From Lutispora thermophila DSM 19022 (GTDB taxonomy: Bacteria > Bacillota > Clostridia > Lutisporales > Lutisporaceae): a stretch of DNA of 39,654 nucleotides. The stretch's first letter is position 1, and every line of letters begins with the position of its first letter. The stretch spans positions 1-39,654 of the forward strand of contig NZ_FQZS01000028.1 of assembly GCF_900142105.1 (NCBI RefSeq), read 5' to 3'. Both the position numbers and the translations under genes were made by a program. This document shows positions 6,620 through 13,382 of the stretch, in pieces. The notes below the pieces were generated by a model. It was not told the DNA's origin. It searched no databases and saw nothing but the letters and a program-made list of their open reading frames with translations.

Positions 6620-7165
6620 TCCTATAACATTCTCTAAAATTATATTATGCCATAAATTAACACGTGTATATTATCGATTATATTATTCCAAATATGACAT
6701 TTGCATTACCGGTTATGCATAATCAGTTTTAAACAGGAAATTAAGTTCATGAGTTAGAACATTATTGTTTTGATTAGTAGATCAGTTGTGTTCTTTATTG
6801 GCGATTTCTTTTTTATCTTTTCCATTCATGCAGTTCCATATATTTTACAAGATTTTATGGTATAAATTTTTTTATGCGTAAACGCTGTTTAGTTCTATTA
6901 TATATTATTAAACTAAATAAAAGTAAGATGTCAATTAATCTATAGTAAACTTTATGAAAATATTTTATGTTTTCAATTGTAGAAATCAAAATCCTTCTAG
7001 TCTGTAAAACTTTGGATGTTTATGGTATACATTCAAAAATATGCTTTACTTGCTTCGTTAGTAAAAAATGACATTTACATTTTTCAAAAAGAAATGTCTA
7101 TATAAGGTGAAAGCAATTAACCGGTTATTGCTATTAATATTATAATGAAAAGGAGAGGAGTATGT
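6620..7165. other. Intergenic region with one inverted repeat; no gene seen
   Basis: This is very A/T-rich sequence with no open frame longer than a few codons that has a ribosome binding site. One imperfect inverted repeat, GACATTT (7070-7076) and AAATGTC (7092-7098), lies 68 bases before the gene at 7166 and could be an operator. TATAAT at 7141-7146 is too close to that gene's start to be its usual -10 box. Confidence 0.5.
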
Positions 7166-7588
7166 ATGACTAAGGAATATGTTACTCAAAAAGAATATTC
7201 TATAAATCAACTCAATAATGTAATTGACGGGATAGAGTTATTATATGAGCAAACTGACGAAAGTTCCATTGTTTTACTTGTTTCTAAAGTTTTAGTAGCA
7301 GGAATTAGCTTATGGGTTGTTGCTCCAACTTGGGTAGCTGTAAGTTCATTAATAGCTGAGTTGTTTCTTGATACTTATGAAGGCTTTAGTAATACAAGAA
7401 GTTTAATAGAAAATGGATTATATGACCTAAAGGATATTGCTTATACAATGTATAGATATGGATATGATAGAGTAAAGTTTGATACGGCAATACTTGAAGT
7501 AAAAGAAACTAACGGTACTGTTCGAATTTATCAGTCTGCAAGAGCTACAGCTTACCATACACCCGAAGGATGGGTCTATTCAGGTTAA
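7166..7588 (+). CDS. Hypothetical protein with a central hydrophobic segment (140 residues)
   Basis: The start at 7166 follows AGGAGAGGAG with a good spacing; an in-frame ATG at 7145 lies upstream of that site and is rejected. The protein has a polar helix-like N-terminus, a hydrophobic stretch at about residues 34-67 (IVLLVSKVLVAGISLWVVAPTW), and an amphipathic C-terminal half ending HTPEGWVYSG. There is no signal peptidase site or cysteine. I do not recognise the family. It has its own hairpin terminator and sits between riboswitch remnants and holin pseudogenes, so a link to a bacteriocin or toxin function is possible but not shown. Confidence 0.7.
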   Translation: MTKEYVTQKEYSINQLNNVIDGIELLYEQTDESSIVLLVSKVLVAGISLWVVAPTWVAVSSLIAELFLDTYEGFSNTRSLIENGLYDLKDIAYTMYRYGYDRVKFDTAILEVKETNGTVRIYQSARATAYHTPEGWVYSG

Positions 7589-7603
7589 TTATACTGCAAT
7601 GCA

Positions 7604-7643
7604 ATCAGAGTGTGGATTTCTATATTTCAGTTCACACTCTGAT
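7604..7643 (+). terminator. Hairpin after the hypothetical gene at 7166
   Basis: ATCAGAGTGTG (7604-7614) pairs exactly with CACACTCTGAT (7633-7643) across an 18-base loop. GCTTCTATATT follows, which is only a weak T-tract. Confidence 0.6.
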
Positions 7644-7852
7644 GCTTCTATATTAAAGCTGGTATAAGAATGTTGTTACGGCTTGAAAGAATTTGATAAT
7701 AAATCAAAGTAAAAGTAATAAAGAAATCAAGAAGCAAATAATAAAAGACCAATAATAATTTTATTAAATCTGAAGGATGATTTGGTTATGATAAGTATAA
7801 ACCTAAAAATTAAATTTTAAATTGAACAATAATATAAATTTAACGCTATATG

Positions 7853-7895
7853 ATAACGGCAAACCTATCGAAAGGTAAGGGAGTCAGAGATTACA
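7853..7895 (+). promoter_or_regulatory. Degenerate c-di-GMP-I riboswitch remnant
   Basis: ACGGCAAACCTATCGAAAGGTAAGGGA reproduces the first hairpin of the GEMM-I aptamer (GCAAACC, stem, GAAA loop, GGGA). The following GCAAAGCC element is replaced by GTCAGAGATTACA and the second hairpin is not recognisable. It lies about 230 bases upstream of the sigma factor pseudogene on the same strand, the place expected for a control element of that gene. The rest of 7644-8129 holds no gene that I can support. Confidence 0.5.
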
Positions 7896-8129
7896 TCTTA
7901 TTTCTAACAAAAGAAACATAATGTTCCTAACTTGATGATTTTGTTCTCCACAGCATAATTGCTAATAAAAGCATTCTGATTGCAGAATTGTTCTTTGTTT
8001 CGAAAATTCATTACAAAAAATATCAAAAAAGCAAAAAATTAATTAATGCATATAATTTATATATATCTCCATCCTCTGTCTTTAATTGTTAAACAATATC
8101 AATTACGAGTAGGTTTATATATGGAGGTA

Positions 8130-8582
8130 ATGTTATATGGGATCTCATTGAAAAGTCAAAGAACAGTGATAAGGAAGCACTTATGAGCTTGATATTAATG
8201 TTTGAGCCGCTTATTAAGATATATACTAAGAAATTAAATTATGAAGAGGCAGAAACTTACTTAATAATCGTCTATATAGAAATAATAAAAAATATCAACT
8301 TAAATTTATTTGCTGTGAAAAATGGTGGCCTCATCGTGAGCTATACTGTCGGATCTCTTAAACACAAAAAAATAAATTTGTTTAGAAAACATGTTACAAA
8401 TACGCAGGATTCTTTAGAGATAAATATGGATTTAATATATGATGAAACGGATATGAGATATAAAAGCAGGATATTCTTATAAGGAAATAGGGAACAGGCT
8501 TAATATCGCAAGACAAGCTGTAAACGGAATAAAAAACAAAGTACTAAACAATCTTAGAGAACTTATATATGATGGGAGATAG
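8130..8582 (+). pseudogene. UviA/TcdR-family sigma factor, broken
   Basis: Three pieces of one TcdR/BotR/UviA-like group 5 sigma factor can be read. The N-terminal piece (WDLIEKSKNSDKEALMSLILMF) is out of frame with the ATG that follows GGAGG at 8122-8127. The central piece at 8183-8482 includes FEPLIKIYTKKLNYEEAETYL, typical of region 2. The C-terminal helix-turn-helix piece (YSYKEIGNRLNIARQAVN) is in a third frame and ends at 8582. The segment that normally joins regions 2 and 4 is missing, with the break near 8475. The last codons overlap the start of duplicated segment B. These sigma factors switch on toxin or bacteriocin genes in clostridia; this copy cannot make a whole protein. Confidence 0.75.
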
Positions 8583-8587
8583 CGCAT

Positions 8588-8860
8588 ATGGAAAATGAAA
8601 TATTAAAACTTGTATTATCACAAGGTATATGAGCTGTTTTAGGCATTATGTTAATATTTTATATTTTAAAAGTTCAGGAAAAACGGTACATGATACAGGA
8701 AGAAAAGGAAAAGAGATATCAAGAGATTATGACAAGGATCTCAGAGAAATTCAATATATTGGAAGTCATAAGAAGTGATATGAAGCAGATTAAGGATCAG
8801 ATTTTTAAGAATCTTAAGCAGTGGAGCCGGAATAAGTTTAAATCTGAAAGAATCATTTAA
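8588..8860 (+). pseudogene. UviB/BhlA-type holin-like protein, copy B, with in-frame TGA
   Basis: The frame MENEILKLVLSQGI is stopped by TGA at 8630-8632 and resumes in the same frame to 8860, giving 90 codons in all. An internal ATG at 8648 opens the last 70 residues. Past the TGA come a hydrophobic helix, a charged helix and a basic tail (KQWSRNKFKSERII). UviB and BhlA have Phe or Trp at the TGA position, so a TGG-to-TGA change is likely. Between copies A and B I count 12 amino-acid-changing and 4 silent codon differences, about what drift without selection gives. It follows the sigma factor gene by 5 bases, the uviA-uviB order. Confidence 0.75.
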
Positions 8861-9167
8861 TGCAAATAGGATTCTATTTTTATGCGCTTAACGTGAGCAA
8901 TAACTTGACAGTGAAAGTACAATGGAATTGGCAGAGTGATCCGAGAAAGATTTATAGATGTTAGAAAAAGGCGAAAAAGAAAGGGGAAAATTGAATAAAA
9001 ATTTTTTATACAACTGTCCCAAAACACTGTGTTTGTTTCGTTATATTTACTAGAAGATAAACTGAATGATAATCAGATGAGCATTAGCAATTGGAGGGAT
9101 GTCAGGAAGGGGATTATGAAATATGTACAAATAATGGATAGAAAAGCTTATCAAGGAGGAAACTGAA
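8861..9167 (+). other. Gene-free stretch with terminator remnant, promoter-like block and a 27-codon frame
   Basis: An imperfect copy of the segment A terminator sits at 8849-8875. The middle part repeats 5880-6045 of copy A and codes for nothing I can support. The promoter-like block is at 9013-9054. A short frame at 9077-9160 (MSISNWRDVRKGIMKYVQIM...) ends just before the LRR lipoprotein gene and has no clear ribosome binding site; it is probably not a gene. Confidence 0.45.
9013..9054 (+). promoter_or_regulatory. Promoter-like block, copy 2 of 3
   Basis: ACTGTCCCAAAACACTG, a short spacer and TTTCGTTATATTTACTAGA match the blocks at 6004 and 11063. It lies 114 bases upstream of the LRR lipoprotein start, in the same direction, and could drive that gene. 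Confidence 0.5.
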
Positions 9168-10376
9168 ATGAAATTTTTAAAGATGTCATTATTAATTTTA
9201 ATATGCACCCTTTTTATTATTGGCTGCAATAGTAATCCGTATAAAAACGCACACAATGCTTCAACTACAGATGACGGTAATGAATTATTATATGGCAAAT
9301 ATCCGGAACCTGTATTAATGGCAATTGAAAGTTATGATATAAATAAATACTATAAAGAAATTACAAAAAATGATTTAAGGAAAGTAACATATTTATATTT
9401 TAAAGATGGAGCTTTTGAAGATGGCAAAGAATATGATTTTTCCATTCTTTTGGAAACGCCCAATTTAAGATACCTTAATATAAACTTCGATGGAAATATA
9501 AAATTGGAGGATTACTCCGTGTTGAAGAATTTAAAAAAGTTGGAAGTACTTTATATTAGCAATGTAACTAATGATGACGTTAAGAATTTGGCTGGATTAA
9601 CTTCATTAGAGCAACTAAATGTTTATAACAGTAAGGATTTAACAAGTGGTGAGTTTCTAAGCAACATGCAACAGTTAACGGACTTAAGTTTTCATAATGT
9701 ACCAAACTTTCATGATTATCAGCCGCTAAAGAAATTGAGTAAACTGAATGATTTACTTGTTTGCAATGTAAATAATGAAGATGTTAAAGATATAGCAGGC
9801 ATAACCTCATTAAAAGAGCTAGATATTCATGACAGTAAGGATTTAACAAGTATTGAGTTCCTAAGGGATATGCAACAGTTGATATATTTAGGACTAGAGA
9901 ATGTACCGAATGTTCATGATTATAAACCTCTAAAGCATTTGATAAATGTTAAGCAGATAAATTTGACAAGCAGTGGATTAACTGAAAAAGATATAAACAC
10001 TTTTCCTGACATGGATTCAATAGAATCCCTTTCCCTCTACGACAATGAAATAACATCCCTTAATGTTTTTCCTAAAATGAAAAACCTTGAGTCTTTAACA
10101 TTAGGAAATAATCCATTGACTGAGGTCAACATCTTGCCTGACAGAATTCCGAAACTAAAAGATTTGGATTTGTATAATACAAAAATCACTGATTTAAATA
10201 AACTGTCAGGAGTGAGCAATATAGAAACTATAAATTTAAGGAAAACTTTTATAAAAAGGATATCGCCGCTTAAGAAATATAAAAATTTAAAATTTATTAA
10301 TATTGATCTAAACAATCTTGAAGACATGGATGTTTTTAAGGATAGCCCAGTAGAGATTGGTGAATTAGAGGGGTAG
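9168..10376 (+). CDS. Leucine-rich-repeat lipoprotein
   Basis: The 402-residue protein starts after AAGGAGG and has a lipoprotein signal peptide: a basic N-terminus, a hydrophobic stretch and LFIIGC with Cys20 as the lipidated residue. From about residue 75 to the end it is built of leucine-rich repeats of roughly 22 residues (for example LKNLKKLEVLYISNVTNDDV and MKNLESLTLGNNPLT), like the internalin-type or SDS22-like repeats of Gram-positive surface proteins. Two repeats near residues 120-175 and 190-250 are close copies of each other (VTNDDVKNLAGLTSLEQLNV and VNNEDVKDIAGITSLKELDI). It is probably anchored outside the cell and binds a protein or glycan; the ligand is unknown. No secretion or toxin motif is seen. 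Confidence 0.9.
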   Translation: MKFLKMSLLILICTLFIIGCNSNPYKNAHNASTTDDGNELLYGKYPEPVLMAIESYDINKYYKEITKNDLRKVTYLYFKDGAFEDGKEYDFSILLETPNLRYLNINFDGNIKLEDYSVLKNLKKLEVLYISNVTNDDVKNLAGLTSLEQLNVYNSKDLTSGEFLSNMQQLTDLSFHNVPNFHDYQPLKKLSKLNDLLVCNVNNEDVKDIAGITSLKELDIHDSKDLTSIEFLRDMQQLIYLGLENVPNVHDYKPLKHLINVKQINLTSSGLTEKDINTFPDMDSIESLSLYDNEITSLNVFPKMKNLESLTLGNNPLTEVNILPDRIPKLKDLDLYNTKITDLNKLSGVSNIETINLRKTFIKRISPLKKYKNLKFINIDLNNLEDMDVFKDSPVEIGELEG

Positions 10377-10392
10377 AGCACCCCTCTAATTC
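10362..10392. terminator. Bidirectional terminator between LRR lipoprotein and C39-like peptidase genes
   Basis: GAATTAGAGGGG (10362-10373) and its exact complement (10381-10392) flank a 7-base loop. The hairpin contains the stop codon of the LRR gene (10374-10376, in the loop) and touches that of the convergent gene (10392-10394), so it can serve both strands. Confidence 0.75.
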
Positions 10393-10934
10393 TACTTATA
10401 GTAGAAATGAAGAGATTTTAACTCTCCTTTATAATAATTCATTACATCAGCTAATGTGTAATGATTTTCATAACCAGGATCTACAATTTTAAACATATCT
10501 GCTTTTGCTTCTGCTGGGGAAGGATACTCATTTCCATTATCATCTGGCAAAAATGATAGAGTACCGTGGAAACCATTTACAACGACAAAGTGTGTTCCTC
10601 CACTGTTATTTTCTATATAAGCAATAACAGGTCTCTTATTATAGTAGAGTTGATTAAATAAGTCTGTTTTTAGCTTAGCAAAAGTAGACTTTGTTGAACC
10701 TGATGGAATTCTTGTATATTTTAACCCTTTTTCTCCTTTCTTTTCTAAGTTTTTAATGATTTTTGCCCAATCTACATATACACTTTTATCATTTGCTTCA
10801 AAAATATCATCATAACTATATTTTTTATTTGTAACATAGTTGATATCCATAGCAGCAGAAGCTATACCACAGCCACCGGGTTTTTGCTGAATCCTGTCAA
10901 TAGGATAATTAAGATTTACTGTTCTGTGTCCCAT
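10392..10934 (-). CDS. C39-like papain-fold cysteine peptidase domain protein
   Basis: The 180-residue protein starts 8 bases after AAAGGAGG. It has the catalytic pattern of the peptidase C39-like superfamily: Gln17 and Cys22 in QKPGGCGIASAAM, His115 in GTHFVVVNGF and Asp152 in IVDPGY. The whole protein is one domain, with no signal peptide, ABC part or membrane segment. Single-domain C39-like proteins include housekeeping peptidases, peptide cyclases or transferases, and toxin domains. The C39 domains of bacteriocin exporters cut double-glycine leaders, but the RiPP precursor upstream has no double-glycine site, so a link to it is unlikely. Substrate is unknown. Confidence 0.8.
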   Translation of the reverse strand: MGHRTVNLNYPIDRIQQKPGGCGIASAAMDINYVTNKKYSYDDIFEANDKSVYVDWAKIIKNLEKKGEKGLKYTRIPSGSTKSTFAKLKTDLFNQLYYNKRPVIAYIENNSGGTHFVVVNGFHGTLSFLPDDNGNEYPSPAEAKADMFKIVDPGYENHYTLADVMNYYKGELKSLHFYYK

Positions 10935-10970
10935 AATAATATCCTCCTTTATATTTTATTTTTTAATTGC

Positions 10971-10986
10971 TCAAAGGATCCTTTGA
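10971..10986. promoter_or_regulatory. Perfect 16-bp palindrome upstream of the C39-like gene
   Basis: TCAAAGGATCCTTTGA lies 37 bases before the start codon at 10934. A perfect palindrome in a leader region suggests an operator for a dimeric regulator, though chance cannot be excluded. Confidence 0.35.
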
Positions 10987-11062
10987 TTAATTTTTCATTG
11001 TATAAAAACGTCTTTATATTAAAAAAATAAACGGTCAAAACAATTAAATAAAATTTTAAAAT

Positions 11063-11106
11063 GATTGTCCCAAAATACTGTTTTGCTTCGTTATATAAGT
11101 AGAGGA
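11063..11106 (+). promoter_or_regulatory. Promoter-like block, copy 3 of 3, with a short coding remnant
   Basis: GATTGTCCCAAAATACTG, a short spacer and TTGCTTCGTTATATAAGTAGAGGA match the blocks at 6004 and 9013. It is followed at once by GAAGGAG and an ATG at 11129 that starts MERDIAIR, after which the sequence changes to the antisense of the pseudogene at 11150-11362. The downstream gene therefore appears to have been lost after about eight codons. Confidence 0.5.
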
Positions 11107-11149
11107 CAAATGAAGGAGTAATTGCATATGGAAAGAGATATAGCAATAA

Positions 11150-11362
11150 GAGACCCCCTAAAGGGGTATTCCCATTCTCATACTTCCAACTATCCGGGCT
11201 GTCTGTTTTGTATGAACCTTTTCCTTTACATGGGCAGGAATGTTTTTGTATCCACTTTTCAGTATCATTGTAATCATAACACTGATATAATTTTAAGGTT
11301 CCATTATTGTCTCTATTTTTAGGCAATGCAATTATTATTTTCTATATTTCCAAAGTTGTCAT
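11150..11362 (-). pseudogene. Truncated gene of unknown function with early stop codon
   Basis: On the minus strand an ATG at 11362 follows GGGAGATGATC, reads MTTLEI and meets TAG at 11344-11342. The same frame then continues with a protein-like stretch (LPKNRDNNGTLKLYQCYDYN, then TEKWIQKHSCPCKGKGSYKT) to about 11150. Past that point the frame runs to 10949 but is antisense to promoter-like block 3 and looks non-native. The Cys-Pro-Cys-Lys-Gly-Lys-Gly segment is distinctive, but I cannot name a family. It could be the 5' part of a gene whose rest was lost, perhaps related to the adjacent C39-like gene. Confidence 0.5.
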
Positions 11363-11387
11363 ATGATCATCTCCCTTTATATTTTTA

Positions 11388-11433
11388 TTGATGTAAGAAA
11401 TGGTTTTCTGGCCAGTTACTTTTCCTACATCAA
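11388..11433. repeat. Inverted repeat in the intergenic region
   Basis: TTGATGTAAGAAA (11388-11400) pairs with TTTCCTACATCAA (11421-11433) with one mismatch and a 20-base loop. Read on the minus strand it is followed by TAAAAATAT, so it could be a weak terminator or leader hairpin upstream of the pseudogene at 11362. The remaining sequence to 11618 has a second palindrome (TTAAATATT at 11540-11548 with AATATTTAA at 11554-11562) and no gene I can support. Confidence 0.4.
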
Positions 11434-11618
11434 TGAAAGACATTTTTAATGAATAATTGTAAACCATGTTAACATGAAAGTTTAATTTATAAGAATGGGA
11501 AGGAGTTGATACAGTTTTCTGTCGAGTGGAGGAATTGCGTTAAATATTTTAACAATATTTAATTCGCTGATTGACCGGCATCATATTTCATAGCAGTGGT
11601 TACCATGAATTATATTTA

Positions 11619-11648
11619 TTTACATAAACTTACTGTATTTGATATAAT
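11619..11648 (+). promoter_or_regulatory. Promoter of the lipoprotein gene at 11709
   Basis: TTTACA (11619-11624), an 18-base spacer and TATAAT (11643-11648) lie 60 bases upstream of the preferred GTG start. Confidence 0.5.
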
Positions 11649-11708
11649 ACTGGTATAGAGCTGATGCCCGAAAAATTAATAATATACATAAAAAGGAAGG
11701 AAGATTCT

Positions 11709-12470
11709 GTGAGAAAGGTAGTTATTTTTATTGCCATTGCAGTTCTTACGTGGGGTTTAATGGGATGCGACAGATATGCTGATTTGGATAATGTAGTAAA
11801 TCAGAAGGAAGAAGAGTATGACAGCCATAAAGACAGTAATATAGAGAGTTCTTCTGATAAAGAAGTACCAAAGCTTGCTCGTAATATACCCCGTATATTA
11901 ACTTATCAAGATGATAACATATCTGCAATGATAGATCAGCTTATTTATGTCGAATATGGAACTGATGTTGTTAAGATAACAGATGAAGGTTATAAAACTA
12001 CTATAGTTCTGAATTATACTTATAAGGGTAAAGTACATCATATAGATTTGAGTGAGTTTGCAACTGCTGGCGGTGTAGAGCGTATTAAGGCTTCCCCTAA
12101 TGGAAAGTATATTGTGTTGGAGTTAGGTGCAGGAGATTGTAATGAATCGATTTTGATTGATTCAATAAATGAAACTGCCGTTATGTTGGAAGAATATGAT
12201 GAAGATACAAATGAAAAGATACCTATGGTATCTGTTTCATGGAAATATGATGATGATAATGTATTAGCTTATATTCCTGCATTTCCTACAGATGATGAGT
12301 ATGTTGAGTTAAAATCATATGATATAAAAAATAGATCATCTAGAATTATGCAAAAAATAAGGGCTAGTGAAAATGAAGGTACGACTATAGGAAATATAAT
12401 CACATGGAAAAAGGATTATATTGAAATTTTTGATGGATATGATAGCCTGGTAAGGATAAAAACTAATTAA
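11709..12470 (+). CDS. Hypothetical lipoprotein (253 residues)
   Basis: The preferred start is GTG at 11709, 7 bases after AAGGAAGGA; the frame is open from 11664. It has a type II signal peptide with GLMGC and Cys20 as the lipid attachment site. A charged linker (about residues 25-55) leads to a beta-rich domain with a repeat-like LNYTYKGKVHHIDL and ASPNGKYIVLELG. The SPNGKY block resembles a blade of beta-propeller proteins such as TolB or WD40-like repeats. No family is certain. It ends 4 bases inside the convergent EcsC-like gene, so the two genes overlap tail to tail. Confidence 0.8.
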   Translation: MRKVVIFIAIAVLTWGLMGCDRYADLDNVVNQKEEEYDSHKDSNIESSSDKEVPKLARNIPRILTYQDDNISAMIDQLIYVEYGTDVVKITDEGYKTTIVLNYTYKGKVHHIDLSEFATAGGVERIKASPNGKYIVLELGAGDCNESILIDSINETAVMLEEYDEDTNEKIPMVSVSWKYDDDNVLAYIPAFPTDDEYVELKSYDIKNRSSRIMQKIRASENEGTTIGNIITWKKDYIEIFDGYDSLVRIKTN

Positions 12471-13183
12471 TGCAAAATCCTCATCCTGTATGCATTCATG
12501 GCAGTAACTCCAAGCTTATCCATAAGCTTGGAGTTGGCGTAAGCTCCTACTATTGCACCGATACCTGGCAGCAATTGAAGAATTTTGGCAATATCTATGT
12601 AATCTCTGTATTCCTGTTGAAATTCTCTCCAATCAAAATTTTCAAGGCTGCTGGGAAGGATTTTTGAATACTCCTCCCAATTTTCCATCTCATTAAACAC
12701 TTTATTTACTGAAGCTTGACTTGAAAAGGCAAGCTGGAAGATTTTCAATATATATAATCTTTCCTTATAATCTTTGACATCAAAGCCGTAAATAGATGCC
12801 GCATCGTATAAAAATTTAATCTTGATGCCGATGAGCAAAGGTAAATCGGCAAGCCCCAACAGTAAGCCCCCTGAACCGGTGCCTGCACCTTCCAGCATGG
12901 CGGCTTTTTTATAAAAATCTATCTTTTCTCTTACTAATATTTCCCTTTCTTCAAAAGGCATAAGCACACCAGCTTTTTTACTCGTATATTCCGAACCTAT
13001 AAGGACGACTTTCACCATGTTTTTGATGACTGAAGTTACTATTTCATGATATTTTTGAGGCAACATATTGTTTATTTTGTTCTGGATACCTTTTGATGCT
13101 TTATCTATGATGGATGGTTTCTTTCTCATCTTCTTTTTCCAATCATGTAATTCAATGGATGATTTAATATAATATCTATCCAT
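12467..13183 (-). CDS. EcsC family protein
   Basis: The 238-residue protein matches the EcsC family in length and pattern. It has an N-terminal helical part, a glycine-rich amphipathic segment (GAGTGSGGLLLGLADLPLLIGIKIKFLYD), a YGFDVKDYKERLYILKIF block and a C-terminal LLPGIGAIVGAYANSKLMDKLGVTAMNAYRMR. EcsC was first named in the Bacillus subtilis ecsABC locus, but no EcsA or EcsB gene lies beside this one, so the homologue is stand-alone. The molecular role of the family is not well defined. Start at ATG 13183 after AGGTG. Confidence 0.88.
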   Translation of the reverse strand: MDRYYIKSSIELHDWKKKMRKKPSIIDKASKGIQNKINNMLPQKYHEIVTSVIKNMVKVVLIGSEYTSKKAGVLMPFEEREILVREKIDFYKKAAMLEGAGTGSGGLLLGLADLPLLIGIKIKFLYDAASIYGFDVKDYKERLYILKIFQLAFSSQASVNKVFNEMENWEEYSKILPSSLENFDWREFQQEYRDYIDIAKILQLLPGIGAIVGAYANSKLMDKLGVTAMNAYRMRILH

Positions 13184-13382
13184 ATGTACACCTGCCTATG
13201 TATATAATGCTATATCATATTATAACTTATCAGACAAATAATAATAAGCTTTAGTGAATAAATAATTTTGGCATTAATGGAATATTATTGATGAAGAATA
13301 AAAAATAATACTAGAAGAAAAAGAGTATTAGCAGTAAAATACTATTAGCACAAAATTTATACGCTGGGAGGTTGCACATACA

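Larger units (their letters stand above)
8559..9054 (+). repeat. Duplicated accessory segment, copy B
   Basis: This is the direct repeat partner of 5549-6045. The copy is in its more natural setting, because the sigma factor sequence upstream continues unbroken into the repeat, whereas copy A begins abruptly in the sigma factor tail. Copy B is therefore probably closer to the parent locus. Confidence 0.9.

Noticed and set aside
6432-6722. Plus-strand frame overlapping the DUF6199-like gene
   Set aside because: No ribosome binding site, and the minus-strand frame has two clear membrane helices and a family-like motif.
7035-7062. Fourth copy of the promoter-like block
   Set aside because: TTGCTTCGTTA is shared, but the upstream CCCAAA part is missing and the spacing is 4 bases longer.
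5578-8860. TGA in both holin copies as a selenocysteine or other recoding signal
   Set aside because: No SECIS-like hairpin was recognised after either TGA, the position is aromatic in the family, and the changes between copies look neutral.
10392-10934. C39-like peptidase as the leader protease of the RiPP precursor
   Set aside because: The precursor has no double-glycine cleavage site, the gene is 5 kb away across decayed sequence, and a TldD-like protease is already in the RiPP operon.
12506-12535. Inverted repeat AACTCCAAGCTTA / TAAGCTTGGAGTT as a terminator of the lipoprotein gene at 11709
   Set aside because: It lies inside the EcsC-family coding sequence and has no T-run on the relevant strand; it may be chance or codon-driven.
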